The translations under genes were made by a program, and so were the position numbers. Below, piece after piece: positions 1-9,076 of a DNA stretch of 64,000 nt. The notes below the pieces were generated by a model. It made no database searches. It had not been told where the DNA came from and worked only from the letters and a program-made list of their open reading frames with translations. Positions within the stretch are counted from its first letter, which is position 1; the number at the start of each line of letters is the position of its first letter. Location: contig NZ_JMPJ01000026.1 in the NCBI RefSeq assembly GCF_000735345.1, forward strand, positions 112,440 to 176,439, written 5' to 3'. The stretch comes from Ewingella americana ATCC 33852. Its GTDB lineage: Bacteria; Pseudomonadota; Gammaproteobacteria; Enterobacterales; Enterobacteriaceae.

Positions 1-642
1 CCATTTGGCCTGCTGGCGGGTATTGTTAGCCTGACCATGCTTATCACGCAGGGCGCGACCTATCTGCAAATGCGTACCACCGGTGAACTGCACTTACGCA
101 CTCGCACGGCCTCGCAGATTTCAGCCTTGGTAATGATGGTGTGCTTCCTGTTAGCTGGCGTTTGGCTGGTGAAAGGGATCGATGGCTATCTGGTGACCTC
201 AACGCTGGATCACGCAGGTCCATCTAACCCGCTGCATAAGACTGTCGCACATCAGGCTGGTGCATGGCTGGTGAACTTCAACAAGATGCCGGGCCTGTGG
301 GCTATCCCTGCATTGGGCGTTATCTTGCCACTGTTCACTATCCTGTTCTCACGCATCAATAAAGGCGCACTGGCCTTCGTCAGTAACTCACTGACCATCG
401 CCTGTGTCATTTTGACTGCCGGGATCACCATGTTCCCATTCGTTATGCCGTCGATCACTAACCCTGACGCCAGCCTGACCATGTGGGACGCAACCTCGAC
501 ATTACTGACCTTGAAAGTGATGACCGTGGTGGCCTGTATCTTCGTGCCGATCATTCTGATCTACACCAGTTGGGCGTATTACAAGATGTTTGGTCGTCTC
601 GACAAAACTTACATCGAAAACAACAAACACTCTTTGTATTAA
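1..642 (+). CDS. cydB: Cytochrome bd ubiquinol oxidase subunit II, 5'-truncated by window edge
   Basis: The frame is open from base 1 and ends at TAA 640-642, giving about 213 C-terminal residues of a protein that is about 379 residues in E. coli. It holds several hydrophobic membrane segments and the C-terminal tail ending in ENNKHSLY. CydB is the second large subunit of the bd-type quinol oxidase, which reduces oxygen to water at high affinity in the inner membrane. Identity is supported by the next two genes, cydX and ybgE, which follow in the usual enterobacterial order. The start lies outside the window, so nothing can be said about the promoter. Confidence 0.95.
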   Translation, partial: PFGLLAGIVSLTMLITQGATYLQMRTTGELHLRTRTASQISALVMMVCFLLAGVWLVKGIDGYLVTSTLDHAGPSNPLHKTVAHQAGAWLVNFNKMPGLWAIPALGVILPLFTILFSRINKGALAFVSNSLTIACVILTAGITMFPFVMPSITNPDASLTMWDATSTLLTLKVMTVVACIFVPIILIYTSWAYYKMFGRLDKTYIENNKHSLY

Positions 643-669
643 TCGTTCAACTGAACGGGAGATAACACT

Positions 670-789
670 ATGTGGTATTTTGCGTGGATCCTCGGGACTC
701 TGTTAGCGTGCTCATTCGGCATTATTACGGCACTGGCTTTCGAGCACAGTGAAGAAAATAAAGCCGCTGCGGCGAAAGAGCGCGAATAA
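670..789 (+). CDS. cydX: Cytochrome bd oxidase small subunit CydX
   Basis: A 39-residue protein starting MWYFAWILGTLLACSFGIIT, nearly identical at the N-terminus to the 37-residue E. coli CydX. It is a single transmembrane helix followed by a short charged tail. CydX binds the CydAB core and is needed for stable oxidase activity. The ATG follows a GGGAGA ribosome-binding site, 27 bases after cydB. The stop TAA overlaps the start of ybgE by one base, so translation is probably coupled. Confidence 0.95.
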   Translation: MWYFAWILGTLLACSFGIITALAFEHSEENKAAAAKERE

Positions 790-1082
790 TGAGCGCGCTC
801 GCGGATAGAGTTTATGCCGTGACTGACAAGGGCCCCCTGCGGGTCCTTTCATTAGTGATGGCGCTCGTATTAGCTGGATGCGTATTTTGGCAACCGGGTG
901 AGTTCGCTTCTTCCACCAGTCAGTTGCAAGTCTGGCATGGGATCATTCTGATTTGGGCAGTCTGTACTGGCCTAATTCACGGCTTTGGATTCCGTCCACA
1001 TCGCTCTGTATGGAAAGCGTTCTTTTCACCACTCCCGGCGATGATTATTCTGCTGGCGGGGCTGGTTTACTTTTTTAGCTAG
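789..1082 (+). CDS. ybgE: Cyd operon protein YbgE
   Basis: A 97-residue membrane protein with about three hydrophobic segments (roughly residues 18-35, 47-65 and 75-95). It matches the YbgE family, always found behind cydABX in Enterobacterales. Its biochemical role is not established. The ATG overlaps the cydX stop codon by one base (ATAATG), which argues for cotranslation. A hairpin about 40 bases downstream probably ends the cyd transcript. Confidence 0.9.
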   Translation: MSALADRVYAVTDKGPLRVLSLVMALVLAGCVFWQPGEFASSTSQLQVWHGIILIWAVCTGLIHGFGFRPHRSVWKAFFSPLPAMIILLAGLVYFFS

Positions 1083-1124
1083 TTTGTTTATCTAATATTG
1101 ATAGATATTTACACTACTTTTCCT

Positions 1125-1153
1125 ATGGGCCATTCAGGCCCATAATTATTTTC
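1125..1153 (+). terminator. Probable rho-independent terminator of the cyd operon
   Basis: A 7 bp perfect stem (ATGGGCC / GGCCCAT, 1125-1131 and 1137-1143) with a 5-base loop is followed by the AT-rich run AATTATTTT. It lies between ybgE and ybgC, where the cyd and tol-pal transcripts are expected to be separated. The T-run is interrupted, so termination may be partial. Confidence 0.5.
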
Positions 1154-1232
1154 GTTCCTGACTTGCAACCCATTCCCATCAAGAAATCTCTTGCGTATAG
1201 TAGGCCCGTCAAATTGCATTACGGGATGTAGA

Positions 1233-1637
1233 GTGAGTAATTCGTTGTTCCGATGGCCGGTCCGTGTTTATTACGAAGACACAGACGCTGGTGGGGTGGT
1301 TTATCACGCCCAGTACATCGCCTTTTATGAAAGGGCTCGCACAGAAATGTTGCGCCAACGCAATATTCACCAGCAACAGTTGTTGGATGAACACGTCGCT
1401 TTTGCTGTCCGCCGCATGACGGTCGAATACTTGGCTCCTGCTTGTCTTGATGACTTGCTGGATGTCCAAAGTGAGATAACGTCTATCCGGGGGGCCTCAC
1501 TTACCTTTGCACAACGAATTCTTGATGCACGTGGCAACCTTCTGAGTACAGCAGAAGTGTTGATTGCATGTATCGATCCACACCAAAAGAAGCCAAGAGC
1601 GCTTCCTAAGTCTTTTGTCGCGGAGTTTAAGCAGTGA
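1233..1637 (+). CDS. ybgC: Acyl-CoA thioesterase YbgC of the Tol-Pal locus
   Basis: A 134-residue hotdog-fold thioesterase, the same length as E. coli YbgC. The catalytic Asp18 lies in the conserved YYEDTDAGG stretch. YbgC hydrolyses short- and long-chain acyl-CoA and in E. coli associates with acyl carrier protein and phospholipid-synthesis enzymes. I chose GTG 1233 as start because it reproduces the E. coli length and follows a GGGA motif by 7 bases; an upstream in-frame TTG at 1191 would add 14 residues that do not resemble the family. The stop overlaps the tolQ start by 4 bases. Confidence 0.93.
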   Translation: MSNSLFRWPVRVYYEDTDAGGVVYHAQYIAFYERARTEMLRQRNIHQQQLLDEHVAFAVRRMTVEYLAPACLDDLLDVQSEITSIRGASLTFAQRILDARGNLLSTAEVLIACIDPHQKKPRALPKSFVAEFKQ

Positions 1638-2323
1638 CTGACATGAACATTCTTGATTTATTTTTAAAGGCCAGCATCCTGGTTAAGCTGATCATGCTTA
1701 TTCTGGTGTGCTTCTCTGTCGCGTCTTGGGCAATCATCATTCAGCGCACTAAGGTGTTGAATGCTGCTACGCGTGAGGCAGAAGCGTTTGAAGATAAATT
1801 CTGGTCCGGTATCGAGCTTTCACGTCTTTATCAGGAAAGCCAGGGCCGCCGTGAGACTCTCACTGGCGCAGAACAAATTTTCCATTCAGGTTTCAAAGAG
1901 TTCGCTCGTTTGCACCGTGCAAACAGCCATGCGCCAGAGTCGGTCATCGACGGCTCATCTCGCGCCATGCGTATCTCTTTCAACCGTGAAATGGAAACTC
2001 TCGAAACCCACATTCCTTTCCTCGGCACCGTTGGTTCTATCAGCCCATACATTGGTCTGTTCGGTACCGTTTGGGGGATCATGCACGCGTTCATCGGTTT
2101 AGGCTCTGTTAAGCAGGCCACCTTACAGATGGTTGCGCCGGGTATCGCCGAAGCCTTGATCGCGACAGCAATCGGTCTTTTCGCTGCTATTCCAGCAGTT
2201 ATGGCCTATAACCGATTGAACCAGCGCGTGAACAAGCTCGAGCAAAACTACGACAACTTTATGGAAGAATTCACGGCTATCCTGCACCGTCAGGCTTTCT
2301 CTCGCGAAACAAGCAGTAACTAA
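1634..2323 (+). CDS. tolQ: Tol-Pal proton channel subunit TolQ
   Basis: A 229-residue inner-membrane protein of the ExbB/MotA family with three transmembrane helices (about residues 15-38, 135-160 and 168-190) and a large cytoplasmic domain after the first. With TolR it forms the proton-driven stator that energises TolA during outer-membrane constriction. It starts with GTG 1634 inside the ybgC stop (4-base overlap), and the sequence from [14 protein letters not shown] on matches E. coli TolQ closely. Confidence 0.97.
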   Translation: MTDMNILDLFLKASILVKLIMLILVCFSVASWAIIIQRTKVLNAATREAEAFEDKFWSGIELSRLYQESQGRRETLTGAEQIFHSGFKEFARLHRANSHAPESVIDGSSRAMRISFNREMETLETHIPFLGTVGSISPYIGLFGTVWGIMHAFIGLGSVKQATLQMVAPGIAEALIATAIGLFAAIPAVMAYNRLNQRVNKLEQNYDNFMEEFTAILHRQAFSRETSSN

Positions 2324-2334
2324 AGGGGGATAGC

Positions 2335-2763
2335 ATGGCTCGAGTACGTGGTCGCCATCGTCGCGAATTAAAGTCAGAGATTAACATTGTTCCGCTGCTC
2401 GACGTGCTGTTGGTACTGCTGCTGATTTTCATGGCTACAGCGCCAATCATCACGCAAAGCGTGGAAGTTGATCTACCTGATGCGACAGATTCTAAAACTG
2501 TATCTACTGATGATAACCCGCCGGTCATTGTTGAAGTCTCCGGCGTGGGCCAATACACCATCGTGGTGGATCATCAGCGTATGGAGCAGTTGCCGGAACA
2601 GCAGGTTATTGCGGAAGCAACCAGCCGCATCCAAGCCAATCCGAAGACAGTCTTCCTGATCGGCGGTGCAAAAGATGTTCCTTATGATGAAATCATCAAG
2701 GCGCTGAACATGCTCCATCAGGCAGGTGTGAAATCTGTCGGGCTTATGACACAGCCTATTTAA
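2335..2763 (+). CDS. tolR: Tol-Pal system protein TolR
   Basis: A 142-residue ExbD-family protein: a short cytoplasmic N-terminus, one transmembrane helix (about 18-40) carrying the conserved proton-translocating Asp23 in VPLLDVLLVLLL, and a periplasmic domain. It partners TolQ in the stator. A strong ribosome-binding site (AAGGGGGA) precedes the ATG, 11 bases after tolQ. Confidence 0.97.
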   Translation: MARVRGRHRRELKSEINIVPLLDVLLVLLLIFMATAPIITQSVEVDLPDATDSKTVSTDDNPPVIVEVSGVGQYTIVVDHQRMEQLPEQQVIAEATSRIQANPKTVFLIGGAKDVPYDEIIKALNMLHQAGVKSVGLMTQPI

Positions 2764-2891
2764 CGATAGGTAATTTGTAACACTTATTGGAAACCCGGCT
2801 TTTCTTGGCCTGATAAAACAGTTGTCTGCAAAGCGATAACTGGTGCAGAAGAAATCCGGGTTTTTGGCAATCCTGTGTTGGGAAATCTATT

Positions 2892-4166
2892 TTGGTAAAG
2901 GCAACTGCAACTGAACAAAACGATAAGCTCAAACGCGCCGTTATTGTTTCGGTCGTTCTGCATATCATCATAATTGCCCTGCTTATCTGGGGATCGCTGG
3001 ACGAAGATACCAGCATGAGTGGCGGTGGCGGCGGGAGTGATATCTCAGCCGTTATGGTTGATCCAAGCGCGGTGGTTGATCAGTACAATCGCCAGCAGCA
3101 GCAACAAGCCGATGCTCAACGTGCTGCACAATCCCGTCAGAAAAAGTCCGAGCAGCAGGCTGAAGAACTTCAGCAGAAGCAGGCAGCAGAGCAGCAGCGA
3201 CTGAAAGAATTAGAGAAAGAGCGTTTGCAAGCACAGGAAGATGCTAAAGAGCAGCAAAAACAGGCTGCGGAACAACAAAAGCAAGCTGCCGAACAGCAGA
3301 AACAGGCCGCTGCGGAGCAACAGAAAGAAGCTCAGGAGCAGGCGCAGAAAGCCGCCGCTGATGCCGCTGCTAAAGCGAAAGCTGAAGCCGCCAAGCAACA
3401 GGCTGATGCTGCTGCTAAGGCGAAAGCCGAAGCGGATAAAGTCGCTAAAGCTCAGGCCGACGCGCAGAAGAAAGCGGCTGCCGAAGCGAAGAAACAGGCT
3501 GAAGCAGAAGCCGCAGCCACTGCGGCAGCTGCCAAGAAGCAAGCCGAAGCCGAGGCCAAAAAACAGGCTGAAGCTGACGCGAAGAAACAAGCTGCTGCTG
3601 ACGCGAAAGCCGCCGCAGCCGCAGAAGCGAAAGAAAAAGCAGAAGCTGCTGCTCAGGCTAAGGCCGATGCTGCTGCTAAAGCGAAGGCTGACGCCGCCGC
3701 TGAGAAGAAAGCTGAAGCTGCCGCTGCTGCTAAAAAAGCGGCTGCGGACAAGAAAGCCGCTGCCGCCGCTGCGGCGAAAGAGTCCGAGTCTGTTGATGAC
3801 CTGTTTGGTGGTTTGGCTAATTCCAAAAACGCGCCGAAAGGTGGTGGTGGAGCTAGCGCGCCAGCAGGGCAGGGCAAGAACAAGGCAGCCGGTGCTTCTG
3901 GTGCAGATATCGCTAACTATGGCAGCCAAATTAAGGCAGCTATCGAAAGCCGGTTCTATGATGCTTCTTCGTATGCAGGCAAAACCTGTACGTTACGCAT
4001 TAAGATGGAACCCGATGGTACACTGAGAAGTGTGACGCCAGAGGGGGGGGATCCGGCACTCTGTCAGGCGGCTGTTGCAGCAGCTCGACAGGCCAAATTC
4101 CCGAAACCACCGACAGAAGCTGTTTACGAGATATTTAAAAATGCGCCATTGGACTTCAAACCATAG
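2892..4166 (+). CDS. tolA: Cell envelope integrity protein TolA
   Basis: A 424-residue protein with the three TolA domains: an N-terminal inner-membrane anchor (helix about 16-34), a long Ala/Lys/Glu/Gln-rich periplasmic helix (about 60-300), and a C-terminal globular domain (about 325-424) with a cysteine pair (GKTCTLRI and DPALCQ) as in E. coli. TolA links the TolQR motor to TolB-Pal. The start is TTG 2892, eight bases after GGGA; it aligns with the E. coli N-terminus with no better ATG. The helical region is low-complexity DNA and produces long spurious frames on the opposite strand. Confidence 0.96.
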   Translation: MVKATATEQNDKLKRAVIVSVVLHIIIIALLIWGSLDEDTSMSGGGGGSDISAVMVDPSAVVDQYNRQQQQQADAQRAAQSRQKKSEQQAEELQQKQAAEQQRLKELEKERLQAQEDAKEQQKQAAEQQKQAAEQQKQAAAEQQKEAQEQAQKAAADAAAKAKAEAAKQQADAAAKAKAEADKVAKAQADAQKKAAAEAKKQAEAEAAATAAAAKKQAEAEAKKQAEADAKKQAAADAKAAAAAEAKEKAEAAAQAKADAAAKAKADAAAEKKAEAAAAAKKAAADKKAAAAAAAKESESVDDLFGGLANSKNAPKGGGGASAPAGQGKNKAAGASGADIANYGSQIKAAIESRFYDASSYAGKTCTLRIKMEPDGTLRSVTPEGGDPALCQAAVAAARQAKFPKPPTEAVYEIFKNAPLDFKP

Positions 4167-4298
4167 TAATAGTCGAAAGTTATCGTTTTTCGGATTATTA
4201 CGAAGGTAAATGTGGTCGACTTATAGTTTTGTGTGCGTTGGTTTGTTAAAATTCTGCTAATTTATCGCGGGCAGATCGGTCCAGATAAGGGAGATACA

Positions 4299-5591
4299 AT
4301 GAAGCAGGCATTTCGAGTAGCGTTTGGCCTTTTGATACTGTGGGCGTCTGTGTTACACGCAGAAGTTCGCATTGAAATTACCCAAGGGGTCGACACCGCT
4401 CGCCCGATTGGTGTGGTGCCTTTTAAATGGGCTGGTCCTGGTAATCCGCCGGAAGATATCGGTGCTATCGTTGCTGCTGACTTGCGTAACAGCGGTAAAT
4501 TCAACCCGATTGATGCATCACGCATGCCTCAACAACCGACAAGTGCATCAGAAGTGACTCCTGCTGCTTGGACGGCGCTGGGTATTGACGCGGTGGTTGT
4601 TGGTCAAGTTCAGCCAAGTGCTGACGGCAAGTATTTGGTGTCTTACCAGCTGGTTGATACCTCTGGTTCACCGGGTACTGTTCTGGCCCAGAACCAATAC
4701 CAAATCACCAAGCAGTGGCTGCGTTATTCCGCACACACCGCCAGTGATGAAGTGTTTGAAAAATTAACCGGCATTAAGGGTGCGTTCCGTACTCGTATTG
4801 CTTACATCGTGCAGACCAACGGCGGTAAATTCCCGTACGAATTACGCGTTGCTGACTACGATGGCTATAACCAGTTCGTGGTTCACCGTTCACCAGAGCC
4901 TTTGATGTCTCCGGCTTGGTCTCCAGACGGTAGCAAACTGGCTTACGTAACATTCGAAAGTGGGCGTTCTGCTCTGGTTGTACAGACTCTGGCTAATGGC
5001 GCAATCAAACAGATCGCATCATTCCCGCGTCACAACGGTGCTCCCGCGTTCTCTCCAGACGGCAGCAAACTGGCCTTCGCCTTGTCTAAAGGCGGCAGTC
5101 TGAACGTTTATGTAATGAATCTTGGCTCGGGTCAAATCACCCAAGTTACTGATGGACGTAGCAACAACACCGAACCAACCTGGTTCCCAGACAGCCAGAC
5201 GCTGGCTTTCACCTCGGATCAGGGCGGTCGTCCACAGCTTTATAAAGTCGGTATTAATGGCGGTGCGCCTCAGCGTCTGACCTGGGAAGGTTCTCAGAAT
5301 CAGGACTCTGATGTCAGCTCGGATGGTAAGTTCCTGGTTATGGTGAGCAGCAACAATGGCTCGCAGCACATCGCTAAACAAGATCTAGTAACGGGAGCCG
5401 TTCAAACATTGACGGACACGTTCCTGGATGAAACGCCTAGTATCGCCCCAAATGGCACCATGGTGATTTACAGCGCCTCTCAAGGTCTGGGTTCCGTGTT
5501 GCAGTTGGTCTCGACTGATGGGCGTTTCAAAGCGCGTCTTCCGGCAACTGATGGACAGGTAAAATTCCCTGCCTGGTCGCCGTACCTGTGA
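4299..5591 (+). CDS. tolB: Tol-Pal translocation protein TolB
   Basis: A 430-residue periplasmic protein, equal in length to E. coli TolB. Residues 1-21 are a signal peptide (cleavage after VLHA, before EVRIEI); an N-terminal alpha/beta domain is followed by a six-bladed beta-propeller from about residue 165 with repeated SPDGSKLA-type motifs. TolB binds Pal through the propeller and TolA through its N-terminus. The ATG at 4299 follows AAGGGAGA and matches the E. coli start; an in-frame ATG 66 bases upstream does not fit the signal peptide. The 132-base gap from tolA may hold its own promoter. Confidence 0.97.
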   Translation: MKQAFRVAFGLLILWASVLHAEVRIEITQGVDTARPIGVVPFKWAGPGNPPEDIGAIVAADLRNSGKFNPIDASRMPQQPTSASEVTPAAWTALGIDAVVVGQVQPSADGKYLVSYQLVDTSGSPGTVLAQNQYQITKQWLRYSAHTASDEVFEKLTGIKGAFRTRIAYIVQTNGGKFPYELRVADYDGYNQFVVHRSPEPLMSPAWSPDGSKLAYVTFESGRSALVVQTLANGAIKQIASFPRHNGAPAFSPDGSKLAFALSKGGSLNVYVMNLGSGQITQVTDGRSNNTEPTWFPDSQTLAFTSDQGGRPQLYKVGINGGAPQRLTWEGSQNQDSDVSSDGKFLVMVSSNNGSQHIAKQDLVTGAVQTLTDTFLDETPSIAPNGTMVIYSASQGLGSVLQLVSTDGRFKARLPATDGQVKFPAWSPYL

Positions 5592-5637
5592 TGCATATAA
5601 AACTATGTATGGCAAAAATTATAAAAGGATCAACGAG

Positions 5638-6147
5638 ATGCAACTGAACAAAGTGCTTAAAGGGCTGCTGCTGGCTGTGCCTGTACTGGCAATCGCCGCT
5701 TGTAGTTCTCACAAAAGCGCAGACAATGGCCAATCTGGTATGGGCGCTGGCGCTGGCACTGGTGCAGAGAGCGGCAACATGTCTTCTGAAGAGCAAGCGC
5801 GTCTGCAGATGCAAGAACTGCAAAAGAACAATATCGTTTACTTCGGTCTGGACAAGTACGATATCGCTTCTGACTTCGCTCAAATGCTGGATGCGCACGC
5901 TGCATTCCTGCGCAGCAACCCTTCATACAAAGTGACTGTTGAAGGTCATGCGGATGAACGTGGTACTCCGGAATACAACATCGCTCTGGGTGAGCGTCGT
6001 GCTAACGCAGTTAAAATGTACCTGCAAGGCAAAGGCGTTTCTGCTGACCAGATCTCTATCGTTTCTTACGGTAAAGAGAAGCCAGCTGTACTGGGCCACG
6101 ACGAAGCGGCTTACGCTAAAAACCGTCGTGCCGTACTGGTATACTAA
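5638..6147 (+). CDS. pal: Peptidoglycan-associated lipoprotein Pal
   Basis: A 169-residue outer-membrane lipoprotein. The signal peptide ends in a lipobox with lipidated Cys22 (AIAAC). A Ser/Gly/Ala-rich linker leads into an OmpA-like peptidoglycan-binding domain with the typical [12 protein letters not shown] and GERRANAV motifs. Pal tethers the outer membrane to the murein sacculus and is relocated to the septum by TolB and the TolQRA motor. ATG 5638 follows AAGGA; an in-frame ATG at 5605 would break the signal peptide. Confidence 0.97.
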   Translation: MQLNKVLKGLLLAVPVLAIAACSSHKSADNGQSGMGAGAGTGAESGNMSSEEQARLQMQELQKNNIVYFGLDKYDIASDFAQMLDAHAAFLRSNPSYKVTVEGHADERGTPEYNIALGERRANAVKMYLQGKGVSADQISIVSYGKEKPAVLGHDEAAYAKNRRAVLVY

Positions 6148-6156
6148 GAGAGTCGC

Positions 6157-6939
6157 ATGAGCAGTAACTTCAGACATCACTTGTTGGGTCTGTCGTTACT
6201 GGTTGGCGTAGCGGTCCCATGGGCCGCTACTGCCCAAGCGCCAATCAGTAATGTCGGCTCAGGCTCGATAGACGATCGAGTCACCTCTCTGGAGCGTATT
6301 TCTAACGCTCACAGCCAACTATTAACTCAACTTCAGCAACAACTCTCTGACTCCCAACGTGATATTGACTCTCTCCGTGGTCAAATTCAGGAAAACCAAT
6401 ATCAGTTAAGTCAGCTCGTTGATCGCCAAAAGCAAATCTCTCAGCAGATGGACAGCCTAAGCAGCCAGGGTTCTGGTAATGCCAATGCTGCCGCCTCAGG
6501 AGCTGCTGCCGGCGCAGCCGGTGATTCATCAACTCCTGCACCTTCGCAGGCTCCTGCCAGCACGGGTGATGAAAACACTGACTACAATGCTGCCGTTGCA
6601 CTAGCCCTGGAAAAGAAACAGTACGATCAGGCTATTTCAGCTTTCCAGGCGTTCATCAAGCAATACCCGAAATCGACTTACCTGCCTAATGCCAACTATT
6701 GGTTAGGCCAGTTGTATTACAACAAGGGTAAGAAAGATGATGCGGCTTATTTCTACGCCGTGGTGGTTAAAAGCTATCCTAAGTCTCCAAAAAGTTCGGA
6801 CGCGATGTACAAGGTTGGGGTGATCATGCAGGAGAAAGGTCAGGCTGATAAAGCCAAGGCTGTCTTCTCGCAGGTCGTAAAACAGTACCCAAATACCGAT
6901 GCGGCCAAACAAGCTCAAAAACGCTTGTCTTCACAGTAA
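6157..6939 (+). CDS. cpoB: Cell division coordinator CpoB
   Basis: A 260-residue periplasmic protein (formerly YbgF). A signal peptide ends near residue 28 (ATAQA), followed by a coiled-coil trimerisation segment (about 45-100), an Ala/Ser/Gly/Pro linker, and TPR repeats in the C-terminal half. In E. coli CpoB couples PBP1B-LpoB peptidoglycan synthesis with Tol-driven constriction. It starts 9 bases after pal and closes the tol-pal operon. Confidence 0.95.
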   Translation: MSSNFRHHLLGLSLLVGVAVPWAATAQAPISNVGSGSIDDRVTSLERISNAHSQLLTQLQQQLSDSQRDIDSLRGQIQENQYQLSQLVDRQKQISQQMDSLSSQGSGNANAAASGAAAGAAGDSSTPAPSQAPASTGDENTDYNAAVALALEKKQYDQAISAFQAFIKQYPKSTYLPNANYWLGQLYYNKGKKDDAAYFYAVVVKSYPKSPKSSDAMYKVGVIMQEKGQADKAKAVFSQVVKQYPNTDAAKQAQKRLSSQ

Positions 6940-6953
6940 TTCGTTATTCAGGT

Positions 6954-6984
6954 CCAGAAAATATCCATTTCGATGGTTTTCTGG
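6954..6984 (+). terminator. Hairpin after cpoB, possible terminator or processing stem
   Basis: An outer 8 bp stem (CCAGAAAA / TTTTCTGG) and an inner 4 bp stem (CCAT / ATGG) enclose a UUCG tetraloop, separated by a 3-base bulge. It sits 15 bases after cpoB. No T-tract follows immediately, so it may stabilise the 3' end of the tol-pal mRNA rather than terminate by itself. Confidence 0.4.
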
Positions 6985-7034
6985 GCTTGAATGCGTGAAG
7001 AACAAGCAGTCAGACTTTTTTCTTCAATTAAACG

Positions 7035-7062
7035 TTGCACTGAAAAGTTATATAAGTAATAT
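7035..7062 (+). promoter_or_regulatory. Probable sigma-70 promoter of the tRNA-Lys cluster
   Basis: TTGCAC and TAATAT are separated by 16 bases. The -10 is followed at once by a G+C-rich stretch (GCCGCCG), the kind of discriminator common in stringently controlled stable RNA promoters. The first tRNA begins about 60 bases downstream. This is a prediction from sequence only. Confidence 0.5.
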
Positions 7063-7123
7063 ATGCCGCCGTTGCCTAGGCAACTGTAACGCGTTAAAGC
7101 AGCGAGAGATTTAGTGTTTGAGC

Positions 7124-7199
7124 GGGCCGTTAGCTCAGTTGGTAGAGCAGTTGACTTTTAATCAATTGGTCGCTGGTTCGAATCCAGCACGGCCCACCA
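7124..7199 (+). tRNA. tRNA-Lys (anticodon UUU), copy 1
   Basis: A complete 76-base tRNA with encoded CCA. The acceptor stem GGGCCGT / ACGGCCC pairs perfectly, the anticodon TTT lies at 7157-7159, and the T-arm carries GGTTCGAATCC. It differs from E. coli tRNA-Lys only at a few paired positions. It is the first of four identical copies. Confidence 0.98.
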
Positions 7200-7243
7200 C
7201 TAAATCAAAATGTTTTGATGCGAAGTATTAAGAAGTAGACCGT

Positions 7244-7319
7244 GGGCCGTTAGCTCAGTTGGTAGAGCAGTTGACTTTTAATCAATTGGTCGCTGGTTCG
7301 AATCCAGCACGGCCCACCA
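7244..7319 (+). tRNA. tRNA-Lys (anticodon UUU), copy 2
   Basis: Identical in all 76 bases to copy 1, with encoded CCA, and separated from it by 44 bases of unrelated spacer. Confidence 0.98.
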
Positions 7320-7356
7320 CTTCTTAACTACGACAGGCAGTACCGCAACACAGCGC

Positions 7357-7432
7357 GGGCCGTTAGCTCAGTTGGTAGAGCAGTTGACTTTTAATCAATT
7401 GGTCGCTGGTTCGAATCCAGCACGGCCCACCA
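7357..7432 (+). tRNA. tRNA-Lys (anticodon UUU), copy 3
   Basis: Identical in all 76 bases to copies 1 and 2, with a 37-base spacer in front. Confidence 0.98.
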
Positions 7433-7511
7433 CTTTTAGATAAGTGGCAGCATAGGGAGTGATTCGTTTTCAACGAATTGCGCAGCAGTAAGAAGTATCG
7501 CGACATACCGC

Positions 7512-7587
7512 GGGCCGTTAGCTCAGTTGGTAGAGCAGTTGACTTTTAATCAATTGGTCGCTGGTTCGAATCCAGCACGGCCCACCA
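7512..7587 (+). tRNA. tRNA-Lys (anticodon UUU), copy 4
   Basis: Identical in all 76 bases to the other copies, with a 79-base spacer in front. In E. coli the same locus mixes Lys and Val tRNA genes; here only Lys genes are present. Confidence 0.98.
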
Positions 7588-7631
7588 CTTTTAAGTGGAA
7601 ACAATAGTAAAACAGTGCAGGATGAGAACCA

Positions 7632-7722
7632 CTGGTTCGAGCCGAGCGAAGCGAGACGACAACGCGAACGCGTTGCCCGCAGGGTGAGGTCGAAGACCGA
7701 ATCAATCCAGCACGGCCCACCA
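7632..7722 (+). pseudogene. 3' remnant of a fifth tRNA-Lys, split by an insertion
   Basis: The 5' side of the T-arm (CTGGTTCGA, 7632-7640) and the rest of the T-arm, acceptor strand and CCA (ATCCAGCACGGCCCACCA, 7705-7722) are present, but they are separated by about 64 bases inserted in the T-loop. No D-arm or anticodon arm precedes it. The insert contains a 7 bp hairpin (CAACGCG / CGCGTTG, 7660-7675). This cannot make a functional tRNA. Confidence 0.75.
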
Positions 7723-7757
7723 CTTCTCTGATAAGAACCTGTTAAGAGAAGAAGACT

Positions 7758-7780
7758 AAAACGCCTCAAGGCGTTTTTTT
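7758..7780 (+). terminator. Rho-independent terminator of the tRNA-Lys cluster
   Basis: An AACGCCT / AGGCGTT stem with a 2-base loop is followed by an uninterrupted run of T. It ends the tRNA operon after the broken fifth copy. Confidence 0.85.
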
Positions 7781-7891
7781 CGTTTCTAGCCCTCCTAAAC
7801 CTCCAATCTCCTCACCTTTTTTAAGTCCCTTAAACACTTTTATCTTAAAGCACAAAATACAAGCGACTTTTCTCCACATCTGCGCTATTTT

Positions 7892-7909
7892 GTTTAGCAT
7901 ACAAAACAA
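7892..7909. promoter_or_regulatory. NadR operator upstream of nadA
   Basis: TGTTTAGCATACAAAACA fits the NadR half-sites TGTTTA-N6-TAAACA with one mismatch. It lies 69 bases before the nadA start. NadR represses nadA and nadB in enterobacteria when NAD is plentiful, so position and sequence both fit. Confidence 0.7.
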
Positions 7910-7977
7910 ATGGGTGTTTTATCCCATTATTGGTGCCTTTGTCAGACTGAGCCCCTGACGACAAGAGATGATGAGCG

Positions 7978-9039
7978 ATGAGCGAGACTTTAGATCTGAA
8001 CGCCGCGGTGTATCCATTTCCTCCTAAGCCTGTGCCTTTAAGCCAGGATGAAAAAGCCTTCTATAAAGCCAAGATTAAAACTCTGCTGAAGCAGCGCAAT
8101 GCGGTGATGGTTGCGCACTACTACACTGATCCTGAGATTCAGCAGTTAGCCGAGGAGACGGGAGGTTGTGTGGCCGACTCGCTGGAGATGGCGCGCTTCG
8201 GCAGCCAGCATCCGGCTTCAACTCTGCTGGTCGCGGGCGTGCGCTTTATGGGTGAGACGGCGAAGATCCTCAGCCCGGAGAAAACTGTGCTGATGCCAAC
8301 CCTCAATGCCGAGTGTTCTCTAGACCTAGGCTGCCCAGAGCAGGCGTTCTCTGATTTCTGCGACAGCCACCCGGATCGCACCGTGGTGGTTTACGCCAAT
8401 ACCTCGGCGGCAGTTAAGGCGCGGGCTGACTGGGTGGTGACTTCGAGCATCGCGGTGGAGCTGATTGAGCACCTCGACAGCTTGGGTGAGAAAATCATCT
8501 GGGCACCTGACCGCCATCTTGGCAACTACGTGCGTAAGCAGACGGGTGCCGACGTGCTGTGCTGGCAGGGCGCCTGTATCGTGCATGACGAGTTCAAGAC
8601 ACAGGCACTGACGCGCATGAAGGCGCTGTACCCAGACGCGGCGGTGCTGGTGCATCCTGAGTCACCGCAGGCGATTGTAGATATGGCCGATGCCGTGGGT
8701 TCTACCAGCCAGCTGATTCAGGCGGCCAAGAGCTTGCCTAACAAAAAACTTATTGTGGCCACCGATCGCGGTATTTTTTACAAAATGCAGCAGGCGGTGC
8801 CGGATAAAGAGTTGTTCGAAGCGCCAACCGCCGGTGAAGGGGCAAGTTGCAGAACCTGTGCGCACTGCCCGTGGATGGCAATGAATGGCCTGAAAGCCAT
8901 TGCCGAAGGGTTAGAGCTGGGCGGTGCCGAGCACGCGATTGAGGTGGATGAAGCACTGCGCGTGAAGTCATTGATTCCACTGAACCGCATGCTGGACTTC
9001 GCCGCACAGCTTAAGCTGCGGGTGCAGGGCAACGCGTAA
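7978..9039 (+). CDS. nadA: Quinolinate synthase NadA
   Basis: A 353-residue enzyme that condenses iminoaspartate with dihydroxyacetone phosphate to quinolinate in de novo NAD synthesis, using an oxygen-sensitive [4Fe-4S] cluster. The three cluster ligands fall at Cys113, Cys200 and Cys297, the same numbers as in E. coli. The motif [19 protein letters not shown] is conserved. It is followed 37 bases later by pnuC, and a NadR operator sits upstream. Confidence 0.97.
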   Translation: MSETLDLNAAVYPFPPKPVPLSQDEKAFYKAKIKTLLKQRNAVMVAHYYTDPEIQQLAEETGGCVADSLEMARFGSQHPASTLLVAGVRFMGETAKILSPEKTVLMPTLNAECSLDLGCPEQAFSDFCDSHPDRTVVVYANTSAAVKARADWVVTSSIAVELIEHLDSLGEKIIWAPDRHLGNYVRKQTGADVLCWQGACIVHDEFKTQALTRMKALYPDAAVLVHPESPQAIVDMADAVGSTSQLIQAAKSLPNKKLIVATDRGIFYKMQQAVPDKELFEAPTAGEGASCRTCAHCPWMAMNGLKAIAEGLELGGAEHAIEVDEALRVKSLIPLNRMLDFAAQLKLRVQGNA

Positions 9040-9076
9040 ACATTTTCATTAACGAAGGCTACAGAAGGGAATCGCG

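Noticed and set aside
3210-3929. Long minus-strand frame (239 codons) and a plus-strand frame opposite and within tolA
   Set aside because: Both are Ser/Leu/Phe- or Arg/Lys-rich shadows of the repetitive Ala/Lys/Glu codons of tolA.
7518-7769. Minus-strand open frame of 83 codons over the last tRNA-Lys and the remnant
   Set aside because: It is antisense to tRNA sequence and ends in the translated complement of the tRNA; such frames are a well-known annotation artefact.
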